Origin: a virus | Length of the DNA: 37,862 nucleotides | Virus record (IMG/VR): IMGVR_UViG_3300008448_000259 | Location: 1-37,862 of that record | Reading direction: 5' to 3' (one strand) | Shown: in pieces, positions 20,827 to 30,734 of the stretch | Numbering within the stretch: the first letter of the stretch is position 1 | How the letters are laid out: every line of letters starts with the position of its first letter | The notes under the pieces: model-generated | What the model saw: only the letters and a program-made list of their open reading frames with translations | Told to the model about the DNA's origin: nothing | Database searches by the model: none | Position numbers and translations under genes: made by a program

Positions 20827-23705
20827 CACATCCTCGCCATCATCTCCGCGATGCTCGGTCGGCTGGGCTGGGCCAGCGCCGCCAGGGAAGCCTCGTGTCC
20901 GCGCAGGATAGCATCGAGCGCGGCCTGGTCGCTATACCGGCTTCGCATCTCGTCAACCTGTCGCTGCCGCTCGATGCCGGCAAGGTCGACGAACTGCCTC
21001 ATCTGCTGCATCTGCTGCCGCGCCGCGATGTCCTGCTCGACGCCGCCCGAAACCGCAGACAGGGCCTCGAGGTTCTGGAGCCGCTGGCGATCCGCATCGC
21101 CGATGGTCCGCTCCCGCATCGCGCTTGTCAGTTCGTACGCGCCGTACGCCAGGCCGAGCGGTCCGAGCACCCGCATCAGCGGCGACATCCGGGCCGCGAC
21201 ACCGGCACCCCGTCCGATGCCCATCCCCGCCGCACGACTCTTGACCGCCTTGAGCGCCGTCGCGGAACGACCCGCACCCTTCGGCCCCTTCTTCCAGGCT
21301 CCCGACGTGAGCGCCGACGCCTTCGGCTTGGGACCAGTGGGGGTCGCAACGGCCGCAGCCCCCGCCACCTCCGCAGCCACCGCCGCCGGGGCCGCAGGTA
21401 CAGCCGGGGCCGCCTCCGCAACCTTGGCGGCTTCTTCGGCCGCCTTCTTCGCAGCAGCCACCTCCGCAGCCTTGGCGGCTGCCTTTGCAGGATCCTTGCG
21501 ACGCAGGGCTTCCGCCTCAAATGTGGCGATCTGGCTTTTCAGGCTAGCCACCCGCTGGGGAATGAGTTCTTTGGCGAGATCTCCAGTCTTGCCCCTGCCT
21601 CGGCTGTACTTGCCTTTCTCCGCAAGAGCCAGGTCTCTCTTGAGGCTGGCGAGCTTTCCCTTCAACGATGATTGCGGGATCGTTTCGGGGCTGTAGTCGA
21701 TCTTGTAAAGCCCGCCACCACGGGAAGCAATCGTCTTGTCGAGTTCGGCGATGCGATCCTGGAGCACCTTCTTCTTCGCGGGGTCGGCTTCTTGATCAAG
21801 CGCTTCCACCAGCTTCTGCTGCTCAAACCACTCGGTGATGACCGCGTTTCCCTGCCCCTGCATACGGGTCTTCTTCTGACGCTCGGCCACGTCGCTGAGC
21901 AACATGATGTCCTTGACCGCAGTGGCCCGGAGATCACGGAGATTCCGCATCTCCCTGCTGTCCAACGCCATGCCCTTCTCGATGTTCTTGTCGATCTGCT
22001 CGGAGTAGCGCTTGTGCTTCTTGAACAGGGTCTCGACCGTCTCCTGCTTGGTCTCAAGCTCGGCGATCCGCTCCTTCTGTCGGGCCCGCGACATGGTGTT
22101 CGCGATGGCCCGCTGCGTCCTCTCTGGACCGGTTCCGCCCAGGAACTCGGCCTTCAAGGAGCCGTTGGTTTTCAGGACCCTCTTCCGAACCTTCTCGTCC
22201 ACCTCCAGAAGACGCTGGCCGGCGCCTTCCAGACCGGGCTTGAGGGCGTAGTCGATCTGAGAAAGAACGATTCGCCCGTATTCATCGGCATTCACGGACC
22301 GGGACGCGATGGTCGAAGCCTTGCCGTACTTTTCCAGGACGGACATCGCGTTGTTGTCCTTGGACAAAGCCGCGAAGGATTCCGGATCGTCGATGATGTC
22401 CAGGATGCGGGCTCGTGCGCCTTCCTGATTGACGGAATCAAAGGCTCCCTGCTCAGCCAGGTACTTGACCCGGATCGCGCGGGCCTCATTTCCGGTCTTG
22501 TCTCCGATCAGTTTCCTGAGCTCCGCTGAATCGAGATAGTCCTTGGCCTCGTTGACAACCGCCTTGGTCTTGGATCCTCGGCGACCCTTGGACACGACCT
22601 CGGCGACGTTGGTGGCAGGAACCAGCCCGAGGAACTTGTAAGCCTGGCCGAAGTTGGGCTTGACCGGGATCTGCTTGCCGTCAGCTCCCTTCTTGACAAG
22701 GAGCATGTTGTTCTTGGCCCGCTCAAGTATCTGCTTTCCGGCATCGTCGAGACGATCCGGATCCGCAGCCATCTTCGTCGCCATCGACTCGAGCAACTCT
22801 TCTTTCTTCTTTCCCTTCTGAGATTGGACGAACGCATCCCACTCTTCAGGAGCGGCGTTGATGCGGGCCTTGAGATCGTTCCTCGCCGCCTCCAACCGTT
22901 GGGCGCGAAGAAGGTTCGCACCACGTCCCGCCTCGTCCAGATCTCCCCCCTCAAGACTCGCCGCCGTGGTCGCATTGGAACGAGTCGTGGATCCCCGCTT
23001 CCTGGGCTGGTCGGACTTCTGCTTTTTCCGATCCTCGAACGCCTGCTTCTCAACGGGCGTGTACAGCTCGGGAGCGTCCTTGTTCTTTGCCCTCAGCGCC
23101 TGCAGCCTGGCTGACGCCTCCTGTGCCATCTGATCGGCTCTCACCGGTCCGGACGCACCGAGCACGTTGGGGGTGTAGTCCATCTGCTCCATCGAATAGA
23201 TGAGACGCTCGGTGGGCTTGTCCGCGCCCTGACTGCGGGCCCAGGCCACGGCCTTCGCCTGCGCCGCCTTTCCCGTAGCTGCACGGACAACCGTCTCCTT
23301 CGTGACATACTGCCCGTCCGAGTTCTTCACCGTGGCGCGGACATACCGATACACGCCCTTGGACTTCGGCTCGAACGTCTCCTCGAAGTTGACCTGCTTC
23401 GGAGCCTTGGCCGCCGGCTTCGCGGCCGGAGGGTTCTTCGGCTCGGGCTTGGGCGCGGCTGTCGCACCACCGCTCTCGAGGTTCTTCTTCGCAGCCTCGA
23501 CATCCGCGGCCGTCGCCGGCATGGTGGCCGCTGCCTTCAAGCCCTCCTCGATCTGTGCAAACTCTTCGGTGGTGGCCTGGCGAAGATTGATCTCCTTCAG
23601 CATCTCGGCCAGTTGCTCGCGAACCGCCTCATCCTTGATCGCCTGGATCTTCGTCCTCAAGGCGATCTCGCGAGTCTTAGCTGCCTTCAAGCCCATCTTT
23701 GCCAT
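20826..23705 (-). CDS. Long Lys/Ala/Pro-rich helical virion protein (959 aa)
   Basis: It is almost wholly helical. An N-terminal coiled-coil part (KTREIALRTKIQAIKDEAVREQL) leads to an Ala/Pro/Lys linker (about residues 80-105), then a long central coiled coil with many Lys/Glu. A second Ala/Val/Pro linker follows (AEAAPAVPAAPAAVAAEVAGA), then a basic Gly-rich stretch and a C-terminal helix pair. It is probably one of three internal-core or ejected proteins. GGAGG precedes the ATG at 23705. A reverse copy of the 10-bp word lies in the second linker, encoding TPTGPK. Confidence 0.7.
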   Translation of the reverse strand: MAKMGLKAAKTREIALRTKIQAIKDEAVREQLAEMLKEINLRQATTEEFAQIEEGLKAAATMPATAADVEAAKKNLESGGATAAPKPEPKNPPAAKPAAKAPKQVNFEETFEPKSKGVYRYVRATVKNSDGQYVTKETVVRAATGKAAQAKAVAWARSQGADKPTERLIYSMEQMDYTPNVLGASGPVRADQMAQEASARLQALRAKNKDAPELYTPVEKQAFEDRKKQKSDQPRKRGSTTRSNATTAASLEGGDLDEAGRGANLLRAQRLEAARNDLKARINAAPEEWDAFVQSQKGKKKEELLESMATKMAADPDRLDDAGKQILERAKNNMLLVKKGADGKQIPVKPNFGQAYKFLGLVPATNVAEVVSKGRRGSKTKAVVNEAKDYLDSAELRKLIGDKTGNEARAIRVKYLAEQGAFDSVNQEGARARILDIIDDPESFAALSKDNNAMSVLEKYGKASTIASRSVNADEYGRIVLSQIDYALKPGLEGAGQRLLEVDEKVRKRVLKTNGSLKAEFLGGTGPERTQRAIANTMSRARQKERIAELETKQETVETLFKKHKRYSEQIDKNIEKGMALDSREMRNLRDLRATAVKDIMLLSDVAERQKKTRMQGQGNAVITEWFEQQKLVEALDQEADPAKKKVLQDRIAELDKTIASRGGGLYKIDYSPETIPQSSLKGKLASLKRDLALAEKGKYSRGRGKTGDLAKELIPQRVASLKSQIATFEAEALRRKDPAKAAAKAAEVAAAKKAAEEAAKVAEAAPAVPAAPAAVAAEVAGAAAVATPTGPKPKASALTSGAWKKGPKGAGRSATALKAVKSRAAGMGIGRGAGVAARMSPLMRVLGPLGLAYGAYELTSAMRERTIGDADRQRLQNLEALSAVSGGVEQDIAARQQMQQMRQFVDLAGIERQRQVDEMRSRYSDQAALDAILRGHEASLAALAQPSRPSIAEMMARM

Positions 23706-23707
23706 GG

Positions 23708-25357
23708 TCAACCTCCGATGTCTCGAACGAGATCCTCAAGACCCGCCTGCGCTCCGCGATACACCTGCGCCTGCCGTCCGGCCACCACCTGGCCCTGCGT
23801 CTGGGCAAGCAGCTCGTCGAGATTCTCGGCCTCCTGCCCGGCCGCGACCTGGCGCCTGCCGAGCGCCTGCGCCTGGCTCCGAAAGAAGTCGGGCCGCAGG
23901 TTCTCGAGACCCGGCGCGGCATCGGTGAGCAGACGCACGTACTCCGCCCTCTGCTCCGGGGAGACTCCCATCGCATCGAGCTCCTGCATCAACGTCTGGA
24001 ACTCGGCGCTCTCTCCGAGACCGTACGCCTGCTGCGCCCGTCGGATCGTTCCGGCGTAGTCGTACTTCGACTGGTCCGACAGCGCGCCTCCGTACTTCGC
24101 CATCAGCGTCTTGTCGCTGGCGACGCCGTCGATCAGGTCGTGAATGCGTCCGACGCCCGTCAGCGATTCCTGCAGCATCGTCTGCTCGGGACCACCGAGT
24201 TCCGTCGGGTCCATCATCCGCAAGGTCTCCGCCCGGTTCTCAGCCAGGGTCTCGAGTCCGTCAAGGATCCCGCCGATCTGCTCGTCACCCATGCCGATGG
24301 ACCGCAGTTCCTGGATGTTCGCCGCGATCTTCTCGCGCTGGGCGTTCATGTCGGAGCCGGTCGTCCGCATCTCCGGAGTGACTCCCCGCATGATGGACGC
24401 GGTCGAGATGATCTCTCCCATCAGTCTCTTCGCCTTCTCCTGGTCCGGGCCCTTCAGACCGAATGCGCTCCCGCTCACATCGAAAGTGTTCTCCACGATG
24501 GACGCCGCCATCGCTCCGCCGTTCTTCGTGAAGTTCGTGGCTGCAAGCCGAGCCAGATCCTCGCTACCCCCACTGGCCCCAAGCACCCACTTGGCCACGT
24601 TGTTCATCGCAAGCATCGTCACCGGCGCTACCCCGGCCAGGTTCGCGGCGGCGGTTCCGACGTTCCCCAGTTCCTGTCGCATAAGCGCGTCCAGCCGACG
24701 CACCTGGTTGACGAAGCTTTCCTTGCCGGCGTTCTGCAGGCTCGCGTAGTCGAAACCGCTGCGAACCGCATCCGTCGCGTTTGCGTAGCGGGTCGCCAGT
24801 GCTTCGCTGTGCGCCGTAAGCCGGGCCGTAATCTCTGAAAGGCGGTCGCTTCGGACCTCGCCGGCCATCTGCGACGCCAGACCGGCGGCCGACACCAGCT
24901 GCTCCAGGTTCCGGCCCTCGTCGCGCAGCGTTTTCCGGCGGGCCCGCATCTCGACGAGCCGTGGATCGTTGTCGGCGGAGGCCGCGATCTCCCGGTCTGC
25001 GGCAGCCATCTCGAACTCGATGTTCTTCATCTTGACCGAAAGCAGCTGCTCGAGCCGGGCCTGCTCCCGGTCGAACTCCATGCGCTGGTTGAACTGGGCG
25101 CCCTGCTGACCGAGCTCCTGCGCCTGCATGCGCTCGCGGCTCTCGTTCAGGCGACGGTAGTTCTCCTCCTCCGCCTTGAGCCCGCGCTCGAACTGCTGGC
25201 CCTGCTGGGCCATCTGCCGGTCGCGCTGCGCCAGCTCCTGCAGGGCGATGTCGCGCTGCGACGAGATCTGGAAGTTCTGCGCCGCCTGCCCGACGTTCTG
25301 AACGCCGGCCGCCACGCCTCCCAGGAACTGCTCCGTGTTGCTCGGGATCCGGCTCAC
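23708..25357 (-). CDS. Coiled-coil virion protein (549 aa)
   Basis: A Gln/Arg/Glu-rich N-terminal coiled coil (about residues 30-110, QRDIALQELAQRDRQMAQQGQQF) is followed by a longer helical body with a short hydrophobic patch (AANLAGVAPVTMLAMNNVAKWVLG). The end is again Gln/Ala-rich. Position between two other helical proteins suggests the internal core that passes into the cell during infection. A GTG start overlaps the previous stop (GTGA). I see no lytic motif. Confidence 0.68.
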   Translation of the reverse strand: MSRIPSNTEQFLGGVAAGVQNVGQAAQNFQISSQRDIALQELAQRDRQMAQQGQQFERGLKAEEENYRRLNESRERMQAQELGQQGAQFNQRMEFDREQARLEQLLSVKMKNIEFEMAAADREIAASADNDPRLVEMRARRKTLRDEGRNLEQLVSAAGLASQMAGEVRSDRLSEITARLTAHSEALATRYANATDAVRSGFDYASLQNAGKESFVNQVRRLDALMRQELGNVGTAAANLAGVAPVTMLAMNNVAKWVLGASGGSEDLARLAATNFTKNGGAMAASIVENTFDVSGSAFGLKGPDQEKAKRLMGEIISTASIMRGVTPEMRTTGSDMNAQREKIAANIQELRSIGMGDEQIGGILDGLETLAENRAETLRMMDPTELGGPEQTMLQESLTGVGRIHDLIDGVASDKTLMAKYGGALSDQSKYDYAGTIRRAQQAYGLGESAEFQTLMQELDAMGVSPEQRAEYVRLLTDAAPGLENLRPDFFRSQAQALGRRQVAAGQEAENLDELLAQTQGQVVAGRQAQVYRGAQAGLEDLVRDIGG

Positions 25358-26520
25358 GCTCCACCTCCCAGGTTCGGCAGGCTAATCCGGCTCAGGCCCG
25401 GAGTGCTGGCTCCCGCAAGGTAGCCGGTCAGCCCGGCGAACTGGCTGACGAACTGCATCGGGTTGCCCTGGATCATCTCGTAGAGCGCGGTCCTTCCCTG
25501 CAGCAGAGCCGCGTTCGCCTGGAACTGAGCCGACACGGCCGCGTTCTCCGCCGACGTGCGGATCGAGGCGCCGAGCTCCTGCATGCTCTGGTTCATGCGC
25601 TCTGCCTCGAGACCCTGCTGGCTCATGGTCGTGCCGACCTGCCCGATCAGCCCGGCACCCTGCTGGGTGGTCGAGGCACGGGCCATCTGGACCTGCGACA
25701 GCTGGCCCTTGAGGCTGGCCATCATGTCGTTCATGCGGCTGAAGATGCCGCTCACGTTCTGGGTGACCTGCGACTCGGTCTCGGTCCGCAGCTGGAACAT
25801 CGCCGCCTGCTTCTCAGCCGGCGTCATGTCGGGGTTGGTCTCGATCTCCTTCATCGCACCCTGCACGTTGCGCCGCATGCCGAACGCCAGGTTGGCCGCG
25901 TCCTGAGCGCTCGAGTCCCGGAAGCCCGACACCATCTGCTCCGCAGTCTGCACGGCCTCGCCCGCCTGCACGTCCGCGCGGTCCACGCGCTGGCGAACCT
26001 CTCCGAGCACGTTCTGCCGCTCCGTCTGGGTGCGCTGCAGCATCTCCCGGCCCTGTCGCTCAAGACCCCCGGCGATGCCCTGCATGTTGCCGTACTGCTG
26101 CGCGGCCTGCCGATTGAACGCCCCAAGGCCCCCCAGCATGTCCCGCTCGTACTGCCCGATCTGGCCCGCCAGCGCCCCGTACTGCTGGTTCATGGCGCCC
26201 TGCTGCTGGCTCATGTCGGTCCGCATCGCGTTCGCGAGCGCCTGATCCCACGCGAGTGCCTGCGCGGGAACCCCACCCATCGAGAACGAGCCCGAAGGAC
26301 CCCGGTTCGTCGGCTCCACCGGCGAACCCCGGAACCCGCTCTGATACGGCTGATACCCACCCGCCAGCTGTGGACGGTTTGGGGACGTCATGGGGGCTCG
26401 TCCGGCCGGCCGGGGAGCCTGCTGGGAGAACGGTCCAGGGAACTGGGCCAGGCTCTCGAGTCCCTGGTACCCGCCCTGCTGACCCTGGTTGAACCCAAAG
26501 TTGGTCTGGAACTGGCTCAT
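25354..26520 (-). CDS. Gln-rich helical virion protein (388 aa)
   Basis: The N-terminus is low-complexity (FQTNFGFNQGQQGGYQ, Pro/Gly-rich). A long helical region rich in Gln, Met, Ala and Arg follows (DMSQQQGAMNQQYGALAGQIGQYERDML), and the protein ends with a hydrophobic segment (FVSQFAGLTGYLAGAS). It is the first of three consecutive coiled-coil proteins after the nozzle gene, an order that recalls the internal-core genes of T7-like phages, though no sequence similarity is claimed. The start overlaps the nozzle stop (TGATG). Confidence 0.66.
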   Translation of the reverse strand: MSQFQTNFGFNQGQQGGYQGLESLAQFPGPFSQQAPRPAGRAPMTSPNRPQLAGGYQPYQSGFRGSPVEPTNRGPSGSFSMGGVPAQALAWDQALANAMRTDMSQQQGAMNQQYGALAGQIGQYERDMLGGLGAFNRQAAQQYGNMQGIAGGLERQGREMLQRTQTERQNVLGEVRQRVDRADVQAGEAVQTAEQMVSGFRDSSAQDAANLAFGMRRNVQGAMKEIETNPDMTPAEKQAAMFQLRTETESQVTQNVSGIFSRMNDMMASLKGQLSQVQMARASTTQQGAGLIGQVGTTMSQQGLEAERMNQSMQELGASIRTSAENAAVSAQFQANAALLQGRTALYEMIQGNPMQFVSQFAGLTGYLAGASTPGLSRISLPNLGGGA

Positions 26521-29500
26521 CAGCTACCTCTGTGGTTGCTTGTCCGCTCGACGTTCGTGATGGTCCCACGAACAATGCACCCGAGCAACCGGAAATCGAG
26601 ATCGGGGCACAAGATGCGGATCCCCGGATTCAGGGACGTTCCCTTGGCGCCGTAGCGCCCATCGGAAGAATCGGATCCGAAGGCGGCATACACCATGCCT
26701 TCCCCGTCCTGCACCGACTTGTACGGCTGCCCGTCCCCGTTCAACGTCCGGGCGGTCCGCTCCGGCACGTCGCCCGTCCCCGAGTACAGGAGCCCGAAGA
26801 ACTGGGCCAGCGGCTTGGTGGCCGTCACCGAATCGACCAGTGGGGGTCCCGCCACGTCGGTGAAGGCCGCGCCCACGGACGAGGCGATCTTGACCCGGAA
26901 GAAGTCCGCGTTCGAGAACACCATGCCCTGGTCGGTCTGCATGCCGAGCGGATGCCCGGCCCACTCGAACACGACCGGGCTCACCACGAAGACGTCGCCG
27001 GCCACGGTCTGCTTGACCCAGTCCGCCTCCGCCTTGGTCGTGTCGAAGAACACGTTCGTCGTGTTGTTCCACATGACCTTCGCCTTCTTGCCGACGTTCC
27101 CGGGGTTGGCCGTCGAATGCACCAGGTACACGTACGCGAACTGCCAGGCTCCGCTCGGAACCGTGGTCCCCGTGGCCACCGAGACCGGCACCGACAGCGA
27201 CAGGGTGTTGAAAGCGCCGGACGCCACGAAGCGGCTGTCCCCGCTGAAGTCGAGCGTCGTAATCCGCCGGTTCGTGTTCCATGCGGCGGAACCCCCACTG
27301 ATCGTCTTGACGGCGCCGCTGTCCACCACGTAGATCCGGGGGCCCGGGTACGAGGTCAGGCCCGTGCCGGACGTGCGGGTCTCCTGGCTCTGCTCCAGGA
27401 AGAACGCGCGACGGGTCAGCGGAAACCGGTAGGCGGTGGTCTTCGTGCCCTCGGTCCAGTTCGACGGCCACGGACCCTGCGTGACATGTGCGAAGGTCGT
27501 GTCCGCGATCTTCGTAGTCTTCCCCGACGAGAACCAGAGGACATAGGTCTCCTCCTGCACCGGGTTGAGCACGAACAGGCAGTTCATCAGCGGGTCGTGC
27601 GCGACCTCGACCGACAGCAGGTCGGACCGCCACTCGCGCACCATCACCGAGTTGAGGTTGCGGATCTCGTCCAGCTGGCCCTGCATGTCCACGGCCTTGA
27701 GACCGTGCGACGTGACGAAGTACGCCGCCGAACCCACCGAGTCCACGGCCCGCTGGTTCGCCACGCCGTAGCCCTCGTGCATCTCCGTGACCTTGATGTA
27801 CGGCCCGCTCTTGCGGATGTGGTACACCTTGTCGCGGCTCATGCCCAGCATGTTCCCGCCGGCCCGGACGAACGTGATCACCTCGTTGCTCGGGATCGTG
27901 GGGTTGTACCGGTTGAACGGCGGAAACAGCTCCGGGCTCAGCTCCATCAGGCTCGACCACCGCATCTCGCCGAGTCCCCGCGTCACGTCCTCCGGCCGAT
28001 CCTCCACGGTCGTGCTCTTCGGCGGAGCCTCGATCCGCGAGACCAGCATCGTGTTCTGGTAGAACGCGGCCGCGCCGCCGAACGGCATCTGCTCGTCGAA
28101 CACGCTGCGGTCCGTGTACGGAGTCTGGTAGACGAGCTGCTTGTCCTCGAGCTCGTAGAAGTACATCGCGTGACGCAGGGTCGTCGTCGCCGTGTTGAAC
28201 GTGTACGAGCCCCCGTCTCCGTTCTTGCACGTCTGGTAGTCCTGCAGCGTGACCACGGCGTCGAGGAACGGAAGTCCCGCCATCATGGTGCCGCCTGCGT
28301 CCTGGATCTTGACGCTGCGGTACACGTACATCAGGTCGTACTTGGCCGAGTCGTACACGATCTCGACGCCCATGAACTGGTCCTGCTTCACCGAGATGGT
28401 GTTGCCGCCCTGGATGCGGGCCACGAGGAAGTCCTCGCTACGCGCCTGCGCCACCTCGCTGAACGCGCTGCGCCTTCCCGTCTTGGAGTCGACCAGCACG
28501 TACCCGAAGCTGTAGTCGCCGGGCTCGAACTTGCGGGCCAGGAACTTCTCCTCCGTGGTGAACGACGCCGTCATGCTCTCGACGAAGAAGTCGTCGCAGT
28601 CCATCCGCTTCGCCACGACCTTCCACAGGAACTTCTTCCCGTACGGCATCTTCCCCCCGGGCCACAGCTGTCCGGGCTCGTAGTACGACACCGTCAGTCC
28701 GGACGCCACGCGCTTCTGTCCGAGGACGCCCTTGCCTTCCTCCACCAGATACACGTCCCACACCATGTTCGGGCTGAGCGCCTGGCCGTCCGCGTAGTAC
28801 GAGGTCCAGTCAAGTCGCGGCGTGACGGACACGCCGGTCTGCTTGTTCGCCGGCGTCAGCAGCTGCGTCGTCAGCCCCGCGCTCGTGGTGGGATCGGCAA
28901 CCACCGCAGAACACGCGCCGGCCGTAGGAGTGTGCGCTCCTGGGCTGGTTCCCGGCACCGTCGGGCTCGCGGGCGCGGGGAACGTGTCCGAGACGCACAG
29001 GCCCGACACCGGATTGGGAAAGTTGGCCTCGTTCGAGTACGGGTTGTCGGACACCAGCACGATCTGAGCGCTCGCCGGAACCCCCGACTCGATCGACGTG
29101 AAGCTGCCCGGCGAAATGCCGCGCTCCGGACTCTTCAGGGTCGGCTGCTTGCCCGGACCCGGGATCGGATCCACCGCCGGATCCTCGCCCACGATCACCG
29201 GAGTCAGGAACACCTTGTCCGAGTACGTCACCGTCAGCTTCGGCCGAATGCCCAGGTTCCCCTGCGACACGGCCGCCACCGACAGCACCCGGTTCGACGT
29301 CGACCCGCGCACGATCAGGTCCACCTTGTCGGTGAACGACTGCGTGACCGACGACAGCCCGGCCTGCACCGCATCCTTCACGTTCATCGAGACTCGCCCG
29401 AAGAACCCGACCGGAATGGTCGTGGTCGTCTCGATCGAGCCATCCCAGGTTCCACCGGCCGTCTGCCAGTTGACCGCAGTCTTCCGGAGATTCCACGTCG

Positions 29501-30266
29501 CCGTCGTCGATTCCCAGAGCTGTCCCGTCGCACCCGGATCGGTCACCGGATTGACCCTCACGGTCGACGAAGGATCGCCCGCGACCATCGCGTTTCCGGA
29601 CACGGTGAACTCGAGCGTCGCCGACTCCACAGTCTTGTCGGCCTCGTTCTCGGTCGCGAACCTGAACAGGATGTTCCGGGTCGTGGCTCCTCCGCCCTGC
29701 AGCTCCAGCGTGGCCGCAGTCCCGTAGTTGGTAGTCGCAGTGTCCGACCGCAGGTACGTGTCGAACTCCGCGAAGTACTCCTTCGTGCGGGTCGCATCCA
29801 CGTAGAACAGCGCCGGACTACGGCCCGACGCGAACGTGTACACGAACCTCCCGGCCACCTCGACGTCGAACTGGGCGTCCTTGCTCACCCCGTCCATCAG
29901 CTTGACGCAGGTGCTCCACGTGTTCTCCACCGAGTTCCAGTAGTCGATGAACACGTCGCATAGGTTGCCGGTCGTCCGCTGCGCCCGGTACACGAACCCG
30001 TACCCGTAGTACTCGCTGCCGATGCGGAAGTCGACGGGCCGGAAGTCCAGGATCCTGGACGCCGTGCTGTGCCCGGACTGCAGCCGCAGAGCCGACAGCG
30101 TGTACACCAGCTGGAACCCTGGAAACGGCTTGAGCCCGCCCTCGCTGCGGCCGTCGACGCCGGTCATCTCCGACGAGAACCCCTGCTGGACACCAGGCTT
30201 CTCCACGCGCTTGTCGAGCGTGGTCTCCATGACGGGATACGACCAGTCTGTCTTGATCTCAGGCAT
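26520..30266 (-). CDS. Large tail nozzle-type protein with DNRLRE-like and Ig-like insertions (1248 aa)
   Basis: The N-terminus (KPFPGFQLVYTLSA) and the region after about residue 575 (FGGAAAFYQNTMLVSRIE, repeated beta segments) resemble tail-tube nozzle proteins of short-tailed phages. Inserted at about 168-348 is a DNRLRE-type beta domain (TYLRSDTATTNYGTAATLEL... IRPKLTVTYSD), known from secreted cell-surface proteins. At about 468-570 there is an Ig/FN3-like segment (LLTPANKQTGVSVTPRLDW). The extra domains may bind host surface sugars or other tail parts. AGGTGA precedes the ATG. It contains one exact (26837) and one near copy (27292) of the 10-bp word. Confidence 0.75.
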   Translation of the reverse strand: MPEIKTDWSYPVMETTLDKRVEKPGVQQGFSSEMTGVDGRSEGGLKPFPGFQLVYTLSALRLQSGHSTASRILDFRPVDFRIGSEYYGYGFVYRAQRTTGNLCDVFIDYWNSVENTWSTCVKLMDGVSKDAQFDVEVAGRFVYTFASGRSPALFYVDATRTKEYFAEFDTYLRSDTATTNYGTAATLELQGGGATTRNILFRFATENEADKTVESATLEFTVSGNAMVAGDPSSTVRVNPVTDPGATGQLWESTTATWNLRKTAVNWQTAGGTWDGSIETTTTIPVGFFGRVSMNVKDAVQAGLSSVTQSFTDKVDLIVRGSTSNRVLSVAAVSQGNLGIRPKLTVTYSDKVFLTPVIVGEDPAVDPIPGPGKQPTLKSPERGISPGSFTSIESGVPASAQIVLVSDNPYSNEANFPNPVSGLCVSDTFPAPASPTVPGTSPGAHTPTAGACSAVVADPTTSAGLTTQLLTPANKQTGVSVTPRLDWTSYYADGQALSPNMVWDVYLVEEGKGVLGQKRVASGLTVSYYEPGQLWPGGKMPYGKKFLWKVVAKRMDCDDFFVESMTASFTTEEKFLARKFEPGDYSFGYVLVDSKTGRRSAFSEVAQARSEDFLVARIQGGNTISVKQDQFMGVEIVYDSAKYDLMYVYRSVKIQDAGGTMMAGLPFLDAVVTLQDYQTCKNGDGGSYTFNTATTTLRHAMYFYELEDKQLVYQTPYTDRSVFDEQMPFGGAAAFYQNTMLVSRIEAPPKSTTVEDRPEDVTRGLGEMRWSSLMELSPELFPPFNRYNPTIPSNEVITFVRAGGNMLGMSRDKVYHIRKSGPYIKVTEMHEGYGVANQRAVDSVGSAAYFVTSHGLKAVDMQGQLDEIRNLNSVMVREWRSDLLSVEVAHDPLMNCLFVLNPVQEETYVLWFSSGKTTKIADTTFAHVTQGPWPSNWTEGTKTTAYRFPLTRRAFFLEQSQETRTSGTGLTSYPGPRIYVVDSGAVKTISGGSAAWNTNRRITTLDFSGDSRFVASGAFNTLSLSVPVSVATGTTVPSGAWQFAYVYLVHSTANPGNVGKKAKVMWNNTTNVFFDTTKAEADWVKQTVAGDVFVVSPVVFEWAGHPLGMQTDQGMVFSNADFFRVKIASSVGAAFTDVAGPPLVDSVTATKPLAQFFGLLYSGTGDVPERTARTLNGDGQPYKSVQDGEGMVYAAFGSDSSDGRYGAKGTSLNPGIRILCPDLDFRLLGCIVRGTITNVERTSNHRGS

Positions 30267-30269
30267 CGG

Positions 30270-30734
30270 TCACCTACTCCTAGTATCGGTCGAGGGCCAC
30301 GCCTGTACAGGACACTTAGCCTTGGGCATCCGGGCCTTCACGGTCAGCTCGGCCCGTGCATTCTGCCCGCAACCGCAAGCCTTGCACCAGCCCAGCTCGC
30401 CTTCCTTCTCCGACTTCCTCAGATGCTGGCAGCCGCCGCAGGCCGCGAGCCGGGCCCGGTACTCTTCTTCCCCCACTGGTCCCTGGGTGATGAGGCTGGC
30501 CTCCGCCGCGATCCAGCTGGCTGCCTTCTCGAGCATCCCCGGCTTCACCTGCACCGCGTTCTCCGGCAACCCTTCCAGTGGGGGTTCCTTCCTCTCCACC
30601 CGGACCTGCACCTTCGGCGACTCCTGCGGCGTGGCCCGGTACCTGGAGCACGTCGAGCACCGCTCCTCCGTGGCCGCTCCTCCTCCGATCCTCGGATCCC
30701 TGCACTTCCCGTCCCGGTTCCAGTAGCAAGTCAT
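30270..30734 (-). CDS. Cys-rich zinc-binding protein (154 aa)
   Basis: Two cysteine clusters are visible. The N-terminal cluster holds CYWNRDGKC and later CSTC. The C-terminal one holds CGGCQHL, then GWCKACGCG and KCPVQAW. The second pattern (CxxC, CxxCGC, CP..W) is one I associate with small zinc-binding proteins in phage structural operons, whose role is unknown. The region between is helical (GMLEKAASWIAAEASLI). The start overlaps the previous stop as ATGA, and the nozzle gene begins three bases after its stop. Two copies of the 10-bp word, in opposite orientation, lie 105 bases apart (30470 and 30575). Confidence 0.68.
   Translation of the reverse strand: MTCYWNRDGKCRDPRIGGGAATEERCSTCSRYRATPQESPKVQVRVERKEPPLEGLPENAVQVKPGMLEKAASWIAAEASLITQGPVGEEEYRARLAACGGCQHLRKSEKEGELGWCKACGCGQNARAELTVKARMPKAKCPVQAWPSTDTRSR

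Noticed and set aside
26532-29963. Very long + strand open frame (1143 codons) opposite the nozzle gene
   Set aside because: Its composition is dominated by Arg, His and Val with no domain pattern, while the - strand frame has recognisable tail and DNRLRE-like segments.
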